Assembly: GCF_000471905.2 (NCBI RefSeq)
Contig: NW_006499563.1
Span: 3,403,109-3,467,108 of the forward strand
Length of the DNA stretch: 64,000 nucleotides
From: Amborella trichopoda
Taxonomy: Eukaryota > Streptophyta > Magnoliopsida > Amborellales > Amborellaceae
Reading direction: 5' to 3'
Shown here: positions 10,168 to 21,432 of the stretch, piece by piece
Layout: each line of letters starts with the position of its first letter
How positions within the stretch are numbered: position 1 is the first letter of the stretch
Notes under the pieces: model-generated
What the model saw: the letters and a program-made list of their open reading frames with translations, nothing else
What the model was told of the DNA's origin: nothing
Database searches by the model: none
Position numbers and translations under genes: made by a program

Positions 10168-10865
10168 AACATAATCACAAAAATGGAGTTCACTAAATCA
10201 AGATCATGAAATTTTATCACTTAAAGAGACTAAAGCATAGGATAATTATGTAAGGCAATGACAATTATGATACAAATAAAATATTTAGAAATTCCCTAAA
10301 TTATAAACTAAGAAAATGCATGTAATTGATATGTAGACTTTTACTCAAATAGTTATTGTGTACATAATAATTTTAAATAATCCAAAAAATATATGCACTA
10401 ATTTTCAGCAATAGTTATATATCTTTGTCTTTCTCTAAAATTACAGCAGCAGCTCTATATCTCTCTCTCTCAAAAATTTCAGCACTAGCGATACCTCTCT
10501 CTCTTTCTAAAATTACAGCAATATTTTATGGATGCTTGAGATTATCGAAATGTTTTCACAAGAAAACAATTAATATTAGGTAAAGAGATTATTTTTTTTA
10601 AAAGTTTTGTCAACATCAAAATTCAGAGCGTGAATAAGTAAGGACTCTCTGGCCAAGCAGAAATAAAAAAGAAGACACGTGGTGGAGTTGTCATGTAAGA
10701 TTGCAAGATGGTTAACAGTAACAACATGTAAAGGATAAGCAATTAAATTCGCTAAAATTTCAGTGAATTTTACTGATATTCACAGGAGATATTCTATATG
10801 ATCTCTAAGGTAACACCAAAGGATTACAATGAGTTAACCTAGTATAATAGATAAAAAAAACTTGC
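10168..10865 (-). other. Copia-1 5' internal region and possible LTR remainder
   Basis: No coding domain is present. CT/GA-rich words (ctctctctct) recur at 10460-10510. The edge at 10790-10855 (tattctatatgatctctaag to gtataatagataaa) loosely parallels 6020-6095 of the 3' LTR. That would make it the rest of the 5' LTR, cut by LINE-1. No primer-binding site was found. The parallel is weak. Confidence 0.3.
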
Positions 10866-10868
10866 GGC

Positions 10869-11028
10869 ATAGATTAATAGATTTAATCATTTTAGCAGGG
10901 CTTGACAGTTAGAGATTTGGACTATTTCTCTCTTTAGATTAATAGTTTAGTCATTTTAGTAGGGCTTGACAGTTAGAGATTTTAGATTAATAGTTTTAGC
11001 AGTAGAGTCCAAATCTCTAACTGTCAAG
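10869..11028. repeat. Direct and inverted duplication at the LINE-1 5' edge
   Basis: The words cttgacagttagagattt occur directly at 10901 and 10965 within a ~65-bp tandem duplication (agattaatag...). They occur again inverted at 11011-11028. Positions 10901-10923 and 11006-11028 are exact 23-bp reverse complements. Such inverted junctions are known at 5' ends of LINE insertions made by twin priming. Here this is an inference. Confidence 0.6.
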
Positions 11029-14000
11029 AGTGCATGGGAAAATTGTATTTCCTTTGGTTCTGTGGATTTTCAACAGCATAAAAAGCTTTTATACGTGAAA
11101 CATAAATTGATCTCTTGGAGGAATAATAAAGGATCGAATGTGAAGGCAAAAATTGAGGAGGTGCTTAATTGTTTAACTGATGTGGATGCTGAGATCCAAA
11201 ACTCTCACGTTTTCTTGGAGGACTTAGCTATAGCTAGGAGTTCCAAAATTAGTGAGCTTCATGAACTTCAAAGGGTAGAAGAGATGTATTCAAAGCAACG
11301 ATCTAGGGTCAAATGGCTTAAGGAATGAGACTTAAATACTAAATTTTTTCATGCCATTGTCAATGCTAGGAAACGTCAGAATGATGTTTCTGGGCTTTTT
11401 ATTGAAGGTGTTGACCTTGAAAATTTGGAGGGGATGTCTAATGCAGTGGTCGATCATTTTAAGAAGGCTTTCACAACAGAGGTTAGGGTCACACCTCGCC
11501 TATCCAGGGTAAGTTTTAGTCATCTTACTGCTAATTCAGTGGCCTTTCTTGAGAGGGATGTGTCCTTAGAAGAATTAGAAAAAACAATTTTTGGACTCCC
11601 TGGGGATAACGCTCTAGGCCATGATAGATTTCCTTTGTTATACTTCCACAATTTTTGGAATTTGATTTCCTCAGAACGGATGGATATGGTGCGTGGTTTC
11701 TTGCAAACGGGGGAACTTTTTAAAGGGGTTAATTCTGCCTATATCGCGCTTATCCCTAAAAAATCGGTTATTGGGTGCTTGGGAGATTTCTCAAGAGGGT
11801 ATTATCGGAGGTTATTGTTGAGCCCCAGTCTGCTTTCATCAAGGATCAAATGATTACTGATAGTGGTTTGATTGCTCAGGAATGTATTCATTCTAGAGCT
11901 GTAAGTGGTGGTGCAGGGGTTATGATCAAACTGGGTATCGAAAAAGTGTATGATAGGGTGGAATGGAATATTCTTCTTGAAATTATGAAGTATATGGTGT
12001 TTGGTGAGAAATGGAGAACCTAGATGTTTGGATGCTTATCATCTGTACACTTTTCAATACTTTTCAAAGGCAGTCCTACTGGCTTTTTTAGTGCTTCGTG
12101 TGGGTTTCGTCAAGGGGAGCCATTATCTCCTTTTCTATACACCATCTATGCTGAATGCTTTAGTCATCTTCTTTGCTTGTCGAAGTAAAAGGTCATTTTA
12201 AAAGTTTTCAAATGCCGAACAATGGTCCTTGTATTTCGCATTTGCAGTATGCAGATGATACGTTATTTCGTGAGGCCAATTGTGACCAAGTGGAAAATAT
12301 TGCAACTTTCTTGCAGTGCTGTGAAGTGGTATTAGGGATAAACGTGAATTTTGAAAAATCAGTAGCAATTGGAATTAATTGTGTTGATTCTTTAATCTGT
12401 GATATTGCAGGGGTTTTGGGGTGTAAGATGGATGTTTTCCCTATTTGGTATTTAGGGATGCCATTCTCTGATGGATTTCTTCCTATGGCTGTCTGGGATA
12501 AAATCATTCAAAAGAATTCAAGTCAAATTGGATCTTTGGAAGTATAAATATTTGTCTTTTGGTAGGAGGATTACTTTGATTAAAGCATGCTTATCTAATT
12601 TGCCAATCTACCAAATGTCATTAATTATGATTTCCCCTCGGGTGGCAAAAAAAAATCGAAACTTTGATGCATAACTTCCTATGGTGATACTTTGATAATT
12701 CTAAGAAATTCCACTTACTTCGATGGGATAAGGTGTGCACTCCTCAGAGAGAAGGTGGCTTGGGCTTAATAAAGATTTCATTGGTTAACCAAGCATTGCT
12801 ATGTAAATGGTGGTGGCGTAGTCTAAACTTCAAAGATCAGCTATGGTATCAAGTCATCATCGCCAAGTATGGAGAAGACAATTTTCATTTGTGGGCCGGT
12901 TTAAGAAATGGTACAAGGGGAGTGTCTTATTATTGGAGATCTATTAATTCTTGCAAGAGTATGATTAATAGGGATATTAGATGGAATTTAGGAAGTGGGC
13001 ATAATATTTCCGTTTGCCACCACAAATGGCTTGGTGAGTCCCCACTAAAGTATTTGTTTCCTTTGGTTTATCAGCGAATGGAAAATTTTGATGCTATTGT
13101 ATCTGACATCTTTGTCCTAAGAGGAAATCAGGTTGATTGGAATATTGTCCTTCATTATAATAGAGTCTCAAAAGTAGTTTTTCAGGACTATGTTCAAGTG
13201 GTTGTCCTATTACAAATAGGTCTATATCCCGCAAAATGCTTTTGATGAGGTAATTTGGGAACATGCTTCTGATGGAGTTTTTTGGTTAAATCTATGTATA
13301 ATTTGCTCTTTCATGACCGATGGAGATGGTCTATGCCGGAAATTGTAGCAGTGTGGAAATGGCTTATACCACCCAAGGTCAAAGCTTTTTTGTGGCCGAC
13401 CGTGCAAAATAAGGTGCTCATGGTTGATAAACTCATCAAACGAGGTAAGATTTTGCTAAATATTTGTTTATTATGCAAGAATGACACTGAAACAGGGGCC
13501 CATTTGTTCTTGCATTTTCCTTTTATAGTACAAATTTGGCATTGGTTTTTTGTCCAATTGGGTAGTACTATGATAATGCATGCGACTGTACAAGGGATTA
13601 TTTCAAATTTAATAGTTCCGTGGATGCCACCAACTGATTTGGTTTTATGGCAAATTTCGAGAGGCATGATTCTGTGGGAAGTTTGGAAGGAGAGAAATAG
13701 AAGGGTGTTTGTTGGGATTGATTTGTCTGTTGGCTGCGTGTTGGATAAGATCTTACATTCCATTTGGCTATCTTGTTCTATTACAAAAGTAGGTAAAGAT
13801 ATTCTTGAGATGGATGGTAGGAGGAATTTTTCAAATGTCCTTCAAAGTAGGCCTCAGGGGAGATGGACACCACCTTTGTTTGAGGTTTTTCAACTCAATA
13901 TTAATGGGAGTTCTCTAGGAAACCCGGGTCTTGCTGCATTTGGAGGAGTGGTGAGAGATTAGAATGGTGTGGTGATCTTTTCTTATGCTGGACATTTGGG

Positions 14001-14316
14001 TGTTAAAACTGCTAATTGTGCAGAGATGATGGCTCTTCTTCATGGGCTGAAATTGTTCACTGCTAGAAATTTTTGCGCGTCTTGTGTGGTGGAAGGTGAT
14101 TCTCTTAATGCCATTAAATGGTGTAAACTGGAGCAAAAATCACCCTGGGAACTCCGGTCTCTTTTGTTGGAAATTTTGGACTTAACTAGACCTCTCCTTT
14201 ACTCTTTTGTTTATGTCTTTCGTGAGGCCAACAGCTTGGCAGATTCTCTTGCCAAAGGTGAAACCACTTTACCTGGGACATTTGTCTCTGACTCTGTAAT
14301 TTCTTTTAGTTCTTGA
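11010..14316 (+). pseudogene. LINE-1 ORF2 (RT, zinc region, RNase H)
   Basis: ORF2 copies LINE RNA at the target nick. A pre-RT linker is at 11010-11400 (SRVKWLKE-stop-DLNTKFFHAIVNARK). The RT spans about 11590-12510: GDNALGHDRFPLLYF, YIALIPKK, IEKVYDRVEWN, RQGEPLSPFLY in a shifted frame, and the catalytic LQYADD at 12248-12259. The thumb and FGRRITLIKACLSNLPIYQMS follow to 12640. The zinc-binding reverse-transcriptase-associated domain is at 13320-13570 (PPKVKAFLW, CLLCKNDTETGAHLFLHF). RNase H is at 13880-14316 (INGSSLGNPG, AEMMALLHGL, VEGDSLNAI, SLADSLAKG), with its first aspartate changed to N and one stop. There are many stops and frame changes, plus a small deletion after IPKK. Confidence 0.8.
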
Positions 14317-14350
14317 TAAATAAAGCTTTGAACTTCTATTAAAAAAAAAA

Positions 14351-14409
14351 GCTCAAGATAGAGAAATATAGCACGTTTGAGGGCCCATGGCCACCCACAG
14401 GTACCAACA
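14351..14409 (-). repeat. Copia-1 5' LTR start, cut by LINE-1
   Basis: Minus-strand TGTTGGTACCTGTGGG at 14409 matches the 3' LTR start at 6150 for about 60 bp. It then ends exactly at the LINE-1 A-tail. The five bases outside are tggtg; the matching target duplication on the left was not found. Confidence 0.6.
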
Positions 14410-15118
14410 TGGTGAGTTGGGGTTGGGGGTGGAAAGACGAAAAGGGTTTAGAGAGAGAAGGGAGGGGAGTGTAATTTTAAGTCGGTTTGAAAGGGAGAGA
14501 GAGGATTGAGAGTAGGCAAAACAAAAGAGAGGAGAGAGACAGAAAGAAGAGAGAAGTTTTTGAAGGGGTAAATAAAATGGTTCGATATTTGAAACATCGG
14601 ATCGAGAGTAAACTTGGTAAAAAAAAAAAAAAATCAATGATGCATCATTCTAGGTAATAATGACCTATTTTCGGGCCATACCGTTATAACGGTAAAAAAA
14701 CCCAATCCGTACATAAATTTTTCATGATGATTAAAAAAATTATGACAATGGACCAAATTCGATCAAGCTTGAACCACACAAGGCGTGATAAAAAAATCGG
14801 TTTTTCTCAAGTGAAGGGCTAGGAAAATCAACAAGTGGGAAGAAGGTTTAAAACATTAACTTGGCCAAGGCACTCGATCCCTGGCCAAGGAGATGTACTC
14901 GACCGAGTCCGAGTTCCTCGTTTGAGTCAAGCTCATTGGTTTTTTAACAAAAAATCTTCCAAAGTAAGTGTATATATAAGACAAGCAATTGATTTTAATC
15001 ATTAATTGTGTGAATTGTGTGTTGGCTCTGTAGTAGCTTGTTGTCATTTACCTGCCCTTTGGAACGCAATCCCTATAGTTAATAGTTTTAGAGCAAATAA
15101 AGACTAGCTATGGACACT
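14410..15118. other. Noncoding stretch, GA-rich then AT-rich
   Basis: 14440-14570 is G/A-rich. GATATTTGAAACATC lies at 14584-14598, and the inverted GTATGGCCCGAAAATAGG block at about 14661-14681 matches the family seen at 5230. No gene was recognised. Confidence 0.4.
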
Positions 15119-15440
15119 ATGGTTATTTTTCATAACTCTATTAAAAATATATGTTTTAGCTCTATATTTCTTAATGGCTTGGATTTATTTTGGAGCTCTT
15201 TTTTCTATAACTCTCTTAAAAAAAATTTATGTTGCCTAAGTCTATAAGAGGTATTGAGTTCGATTGGGACAGGGGGCTACATGTTATTTTTTTTTGGAAC
15301 TCTTTTTATCTTAACTCTTTAAAAAAAAAAAAAAAAATCTTACATCTCATGAATTCTAAAAAAGTGACCCCTCATTTTTTTATAATTACTACTTTCTTAG
15401 GAGCTCTTTTTTTATAACTCTTAAAAAAGTTTTTTTACAT
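15119..15440. repeat. Imperfect tandem repeat, AACTCTxTTAAAAA words
   Basis: Units containing GAGCTCTTTTT-ATAACTCTTTAAAAA recur at about 15125, 15197, 15296 and 15400, spaced about 75-105 bp and separated by T/A tracts. Coding potential is nil. Confidence 0.45.
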
Positions 15441-15616
15441 ATCTGCCCCAAAAGAGATAAAAATGCGCACGCAATCTAGCAAAAGTGACATTTATTTTTG
15501 GAATTAATTAAATATGACTATGATATTACTTACCTCTATGATGTAATAAATATGACTATGATATTACCTCTATGATGTAAAAGTAGGGGTTTTCAAGTTA
15601 TTTTAATATCTTAAAC

Positions 15617-15667
<51 letters not shown>

Positions 15668-15719
15668 GAATATTATTGTTGATAAATTAGAGAAAAATAT
15701 TAGATTTTACAATTTTTTG
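15441..15719. repeat. (AAT)n microsatellite in AT-rich DNA
   Basis: About 17 perfect AAT units occupy 15617-15666. Upstream, atgactatgatattac is duplicated near 15513 and 15552. Confidence 0.8.
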
Positions 15720-16135
15720 ATTGTTGATCGATATTAGCTCTATGATGCACAAAATCAATCACTATTGGATTAAAAAAACCATGAATCTGTACAGGGATTT
15801 TGAAGATGATTTCAAAGGCTTTAAAATAAACAAAAAATCATAAAAAAAACTATGGAGTAATTAGAGAGAAATAATAAAATTGATGATTTTTTCACAGACT
15901 AACGATGTTAGCTCTTTGATGCATGAAATTAGTCGATAATAGCAAAAGAAAACTGCCAATTTATATAGGGCTCTTGAAGCTGATTTCTAAAGCTTTAAAA
16001 CAAGAAAAAAAAAATCTTCCGATTTGGTATAGAAATCATTAAGAACAATGAGGTTTGATGAAAAAAGAAGAAGAAGAAATGGATGGAACCCTAAAACCCA
16101 AAATTTAGGGTGATTAAACTTGATAAACACGAGAA
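15720..16135. repeat. Two ~175-bp degenerate tandem units
   Basis: TTAGCTCTATGATGCACAAAAT (near 15734) and its continuation to GATTTCAAAGGCTTTAAAATA recur as TTAGCTCTTTGATGCATGAAAT (near 15908) and its continuation to GATTTCTAAAGCTTTAAAACA. The offset is about 175 bp. Noncoding. Confidence 0.5.
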
Positions 16136-17106
16136 TCAGGAGAGGACTTTTGTAGATAACTTCATTAGATTGAAAATGAACCCATAATCAATCAATTTCG
16201 TGGATAAATAAGAAAGAACGGATGAGATTGGTAGAATTTTGTTTGATAAAAGAAGAACTCTAAAAACCTGATAATTTCGTGATAAATGTTGCCCTATATG
16301 GGTTTTGATACACCCAAATCTTGTCATAAACATAATATTGCTGATAAAAACATGAAAAGATTCCAAAAATCGATCAAAATCATTCACAAATTTAAGATTT
16401 TCAGTTTACAATAGTTTCCATATTATGAAAAATGAGGGTTGTCTGCCAAATACAAAAACTTGAGCGATTTTCATGTTTTTTGAACCGATTCTTCCGTGTT
16501 TTCAGCGATTCCTGTTCACCTTATGCCTAAAATACTTATGTACTAAGGACTCGGAGCTACTCGACCAAGTTCGAAAACCTTGTGTGGGAACAATTGAGGA
16601 GTGAATGAAGCGTGCAAGCAGGGTTGGAGATAGAGTGGTATAATATGTAATATTGGTGGTGATGGGTCGTGAGTCGTGACACACTCGTAGACTCAATTTA
16701 AACTCAGTATTCTTTACTCTCTCAAAAAAATTTCTACGGCATGAACATCAACCAAGAAGGGGGGGATTGCTCCACTCTCATATGCTTCTTGTTAATCTCA
16801 AAGTTATTCGAAAGCTAGGGTGTAATGCCCTTTATACTTACGCTATGTGTGGTAGCTTTTTGTGATTAAATATGGTCCATTGATTGGAGTATTCAAAGGG
16901 TGAGAGTGATGCTCATGATCCTAGCCATACATCACATTCATTAATATCATTTCAATGGATGTGATTCATCAACCCTTATCCTCACGAAACCCTAAATTCA
17001 TATCCAAATTTCCCATTTAGATGCATTGGAATTTATATTTCAAAAACCTTAAGCTAGGAGCCATTCAATCAATTAATGTTACTAATTCCGGCCGTGTTTC
17101 CCCTTT
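16136..17106. other. Noncoding stretch
   Basis: No transposon domain, RNA gene or convincing exon was seen. Short frames on the minus strand at 16136-16696 lack recognisable motifs. Confidence 0.4.
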
Positions 17107-17754
17107 ACCAGCTGGGCTTCCCAGCGTATGTCTAGACATGGCTCAAGCAGCCTTAGGCATTGCTTTGAGATGAATCAGAGAATGTCCATTACTGGACTTG
17201 CAGAGAATGATCGGTGAGGTTAAGCGGAGCTCTTGTTTTCTGCAGGGTCTTGATCTCTAGAGAACTACTATGAATCATCTTTGTGTCTTCCTTGATAATC
17301 TAGAGGAGTGGGGAAAGGCGGTCATGGATACAAAGGTGAAGCAAGATTCAAGGTTGGCAGAGGTCGAAGAGACATTGACCAAATTCTACAGGGTGCAATA
17401 TGATGACATCCAGGCTCATGGCCTGGCCAAGTCCCATCCTCTCAGCGTTAAGGCCAAAGTTGCTGAGTGTGCTAAGGGACTGTTTGCCCTTAAAGAGGAA
17501 CTCACGAAGATAATCACGAGGTACCCTTTGGTGTGCACTGAACTTTAGAAATGGATGAAGAGGCAAACCGAGGTTCAGAAACTGGATGAAGAGGCAAAGG
17601 TAGAGGATGCGAAAGTGTGAGGTCGAAAGGTAAACTCAAAGTGGCCAATGAGTCTCTAGGGCAACTCAGGGAAGCAGAGGGCGTCTTGAAGGAGTGGATG
17701 AAGGCTGCATCGAAGGAATCTGAGGAGTTGATGGCCAGGATTCATGAAGGCTTG
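17107..17754 (+). pseudogene. Coiled-coil protein pseudogene, unknown family
   Basis: One plus frame runs from PAGLPSVCLDMAQAALGIAL through LQRMIGEVKRSS, MNHLCVFLDNLEEWGKA and KVAECAKGLFALKEELTKII to a stop at 17548. After a frame change it continues as KVANESLGQLREAEGVLKEW and KESEELMARIHEGL to 17754. Heptad-like, charged helical sequence and two in-frame stops make it a degenerate coding relic, perhaps from a plant transposon or host gene. The copia-2 LTR cuts it at 17755. I do not recognise the family. Confidence 0.4.
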
Positions 17755-18195
17755 TGTTGGAAATAGGAAGGAAGAAGGCTTACTTTGTGAATTTGTACTT
17801 ACGCACAAAAAAAAGATCAAATAAACACACTTTCTTCAGTCTTCTTGAGTATAAATACATAGTACATGGATATAGAGACCTCTTAGGATTTTTTTAGACT
17901 ATTTCTACACTTTTCTAGTGAAGTTTTCCTCTCTTAACATACACCCCATTTGCTTGGACGAATTTTCAAGAATATACAAGAAAATTCTTGACTTCTCACA
18001 TTCCAAATTCAAACTTTCATGCATCGCGGGCTTTGGACTCCTCTCTCTCAATCTTGGTATTGTGACCTTAAAACTCTACAAAATTCTTAGTACATCATTT
18101 CAAAATTGTCCTTAATATAAATTTTTTAGAATATCCTTTACATTTGAATATAATACCCAAAATACCCTTAACCAATACCATGCTTATTTCCAGTA
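17755..18195 (-). repeat. Copia-2 3' LTR
   Basis: Its plus-strand start TGTTGGAAATAGGAAGGAAG mirrors the reverse complement of the copia-3 LTR end (cttcctattttctaaca). At the other edge, minus-strand AAATAAGC(A/T)TG(A/G)T and AAGGGTATTTTGGGTAT match the copia-3 LTR start. The terminal TG has decayed to TA. It has one copy of the 22-bp GATTGAGAGAGAGGA unit where copia-3 LTRs carry several. Confidence 0.85.
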
Positions 18196-18204
18196 GCCCT
18201 CCTT
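18196..18204 (-). promoter_or_regulatory. Copia-2 polypurine tract
   Basis: Minus-strand AAGGAGGGC directly precedes the LTR, matching AAGGAGGGA before the copia-3 3' LTR. Confidence 0.65.
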
Positions 18205-19165
18205 AAGCTTGATTTCCCCACTTCATCACCCCTAACATGAATTTCAATTTTTGAAACATTTCATATTTGAGGGGTTTCATAAAAATATGGGCAAGTTGAT
18301 CTTGTGTCTTTGCGTAAGCAAGTTTGACTTTCTTCTTTTGCACTAGGCCCTGATTGAATTGTAACCACCTATCAATATGATTGCTTCTTTAGTGAAATAC
18401 TGGGTTCTTTGGCAATGTGATTTCAAACTTGTTATCTACATAGATCTTGTTGGGACTCTCTTGAGGCTTTAGAAGCTTTTTGAGAAGATTTTGTAGGCAC
18501 AATGCATGAAAAGTACCTGATGTGGCGGCTACATACTCGGCCTCACAAGTCACGATTTATTGCTTCTTCGATGACCATGTGAATGCTATACTTCCCATAT
18601 AGAACATATATCCAAAAGTGGTTTTTCTATTGTCCAAATCTCCAACCCAATCACTATCAACAAAACCTACAAGATCAAAAATATTAGAACATGAATAAAA
18701 TAAACCATGATAAAATGTGCCCTTGATATACCAGATAATCCTTTTTTCCACTCTAAAACGAGAGGTACTTGGAGTGTCCATGTACCGGCTAACCAAATCG
18801 ACTTCATAGAGAATGTCCACTCTTGTGCATGTTAGGTATCGGAGGCATCCCACTAGACTTATGAAGAAAGTAGGACCAACCCTTTCTCCATCACCTTCTT
18901 TTCACAATTTTAGACTACACTCCACCAGTGCGTTTATCGGATTACATTTCTCCATTTTAAATTTCTTAAGAGTTTCTTTTGCCTAAGATTTTCGTGACAC
19001 AAAAATTCCATTATCCATTTGTTTAACTTCGATGCCAAGAAAGTAAGACATGAGCCAATATTGGTCATTTCAAACCTTAATCATGGATTCTTTGAATGTT
19101 TTAAACGTGCCCAGATTATTTCCTGTATAGATCAAGTCATCAACATGTTGGGTGTACTTCTATTA
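18205..19165 (-). pseudogene. Copia-2 RNase H and RT C-terminus
   Basis: Minus-strand text includes (right to left) HVDDLIYTG (catalytic YVDD block with Y to H), YFLGIEVKQMDNGIFV, GCLRYLTCTRVDILYEVDLV, VGFVDSDWVGDLDNRKTT and TWSSKKQ, then a decayed tail with TKTQDQ-type text. These match the same positions of copia-3. Stops occur throughout. The alignment with copia-3 ends abruptly near 19165. Confidence 0.75.
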
Positions 19166-20636
19166 TGATAAAGACCAGGAACATTTATCGAGTTGTTAAT
19201 AACTCATACTTTTCCTTTGGAAAGTATGAACACTTAGTCTCAATGAAAGACTAAGAATAAACCACTTGGAGACATGCAGCGAACATATGAAGGATGGGTA
19301 TGGTTCTCCTCATGCAAGTGTGCCTCGTGTGATTATGATCGGAGCATGGCTTAGTCTATGATTTTGAGATTAGACTAAGGATTCTCTCAACGACAGTCTA
19401 GAGCTGCCAAGAGTAGCTTAACCCATATTAGTCTCAACGGCAGTCTAAAGCCGCCCAGAGATAGCTTAACCTATCTCAGTCTAAAGCCGTCTAGAGATGG
19501 CTTAACCCATCTCTGTTTCAAGAATAGTTTAAAGTTGCCCAAAGATGGCTTCGCCCATCTCAGTTTCAAGGACAGGCTAAAGCTACCTAGAGATGGCTTA
19601 ACCCATATTAGTCTCAACGGCAATCTAAAGCTCCCTGAAGATGGCTTAACCCATTTCAGTTTCAACGACAGTCTAAAGGTGCATAGAGATGGCTTAACAC
19701 ATCTTAGTTTCAAGGACAATCTAAAGCTTCCCAGAGATGGCTTAACCCATCTCAATTTCAACAGCACTCTAAAGTTGCCTGAAGATGGTTTAACCCATCT
19801 CAGTTTCAAGGACAGTCTAAAGCTGCCCAGAGATGGCTTAACTTATCTCAATCTCAATAGCAGTCTAAAGCTGTCCCGTCTCATCTTACAATGTTCTTGA
19901 ACTACGCAATGATGGTTTAACCCACTATCAATATCATTGTCTGGCAGTTAAAAGCCTTACGGATTGTATGACCAATTGGTTTCCGTAAAAAGGGAATTGT
20001 TTCTTCGGGAATAAGGGATCCTCTCATCAGATTAGCATAGTTGGACTATAGGCTCCTTTATTTATCACCCTTAGAAGGTTAGCATGGATTGAGTTGAATA
20101 ACGAAAGTGGCTACAACCCATTAACATCAGCATTGACAATATTGACGAATCTCTGATTCTTCTCCTGCGAAATCATGTGGTTCGAAGGTTAGAGAAGCGC
20201 TGGCGATTGTATCTATGAGGATAACCTAGCAGAGAAATCAATTGCGTTAAAAGATAAACATAAGAGGTAAACGGAAGATAAACACAAAACGTAAACGGCG
20301 TTATGAAGATAAAGATCGTGCCTTGCAAGATCTATAATTCAAATGAGTAGATAAACTCAAATGGAGATGGAGGGTGAATATTCGAAGATGGGAAATAGGT
20401 GGTTAACCCATGAATAACTATAATTTAGCACTATAAAGAGAGATACTCTTCGGATTTGAGGAAGGTCGCACTTTTTGATAGACACAGTCTAGTAGAGATA
20501 AAGAGTTCTTCAGAGGTTGTGCCTCGGTAAGAACCAAGAGTAGAAAAACTTCTAATTTTTCTTTAAAGAATAAACTCATAATTTGCTATTGTAATCAACA
20601 ATAAAGGTTAGTAGATGCCGACTTTTTCCGAGTGAG
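19166..20636. other. Unrelated sequence replacing copia-2 integrase-RT
   Basis: The copia-3 alignment stops at about 19165 and resumes at about 20637. In copia-3 the missing part is about 1.4 kb of integrase and RT. The replacement contains the 48-bp tandem block and sequence resembling 3' noncoding parts of gypsy elements. It may be a nested insertion followed by deletion, or recombination. No ends with target duplication were found. Confidence 0.5.
19365..19880. repeat. 48-bp tandem repeat, about 11 units
   Basis: Units contain AGATGGCTTAACCCATCTCA, then GTTTCAAGGACAGTCTAAAG. The period is 48 bp with alternating unit subtypes (TTTCAAGGAC versus CTCAACGGC). Because 48 is divisible by three, both strands stay open for more than 110 codons (plus strand as repeats of DGLTHLSFKDSLKLPR). 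This looks like a minisatellite, not a gene. Confidence 0.8.
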
Positions 20637-21432
20637 ATGGTCTCAAGTGGTCCACACACATCCATATGCATGAGTTGGAGAGACTTTTGGGTTTTCCTTG
20701 ATTTTTTCATTCTTGAATATTTCTCGATGTTGTTTTCCTAAAATGCATCCTTCACATACACCATCGGGGATCCATTGTAAACTATTTACCTTTTTTGCTA
20801 TTAACAACAATTTCAAACCACCAAAATTAAGATGCCCAAAACGAAAATTTCATAATCATGAATCATATTCAAAATGGATTTGAGGCATTTTACTTTTATA
20901 CCTTTAATATTCATTGGAACCATTATATTCTTAGTCATAATTACTTTGGCAATCAAATTGTTTCTATGGTCTCTAATGTAAAAGCTACCTTTTTTTAATA
21001 AAAATATTATAGCCTTTTTTAATAATTGCCCCACACTCAAAATGTTATTTTTCATGTGCAACACATAATATACATAAGGAATAAATCGATGACCACCTTT
21101 TTCATTTGAATAACAATTTTACCTTTGATTTACGGATCTCTTTGATAAGTCTCCAAATGTTATATTCCCATGACTTAATTCATTCAACTCCACAAACAAC
21201 TCCTTTCTACTACACATGTGATTGCTTTTACTAGTGTCAAGATACAAGTATCCATTTGATTCTCATTATTATCGTTTTAAGCTAATAACAAAGTTGGATA
21301 TTCTTCATTATTTTGATTTTCAACAAAATTAGCCTTTTTAAATACAAAATTTTGAGAACGATATGTACACTTGAAATTATAATGGCCATATTTTTTTGCA
21401 ATTATATTATTGAATAGTAGAATTTCCATACC
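20637..21432 (-). pseudogene. Copia-2 integrase start, pre-integrase and protease region
   Basis: Minus-strand blocks are LQLMHMDVCGPLETIS (integrase start), FRFGHLNFGGLKLL-like text, MKNNILSVGQLLKKA, NLIAKVIMTKNIM and upstream protease-region text. All parallel copia-3 at 40060-40690. Stops interrupt the frame. The region ends at the LINE-2 target site. Confidence 0.7.
21416..21432. repeat. LINE-2 target-site duplication, left copy
   Basis: AGTAGAATTTCCATACC is repeated exactly at 25080-25096. Removing one copy and the LINE restores the copia zinc-knuckle alignment with 39880-39930. Confidence 0.9.

Larger units (their letters stand above)
10866..14350 (+). mobile_element. LINE-1: 5'-truncated L1-type LINE
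   Basis: Plus-strand ORF2 domains are ordered RT, zinc-binding region, RNase H, then an AATAAA-like signal (aaataaagc at about 14319) and an A-tail at 14341-14350. The endonuclease half is missing, as in most LINE copies truncated on insertion. The 5' edge carries an unusual direct plus inverted duplication (10869-11028). The insertion separates the first 60 bp of copia-1's 5' LTR from the rest of that element. Confidence 0.75.
5870..14409 (-). mobile_element. Copia-1: degenerate Ty1/copia retrotransposon
   Basis: Read on the minus strand the order is LTR start (14409-14351), a nested LINE, 5' internal region, gag, protease, integrase, RT, RNase H, a purine tract and a second LTR start at 6150. 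This is the copia order (integrase before RT). The two LTR starts share a TGTTGGTAC opening, a GGCCATGGG-CC block and TCAAACGTG over about 60 bp. Every domain carries stops, frameshifts or catalytic substitutions, so the element is dead. The left limit is an estimate because the LTR's CA end was not located. Confidence 0.75.

Noticed and set aside
19471-19900. Repeat proteins encoded on both strands
   Set aside because: A 48-bp unit keeps all frames periodic; openness on both strands argues for a minisatellite.
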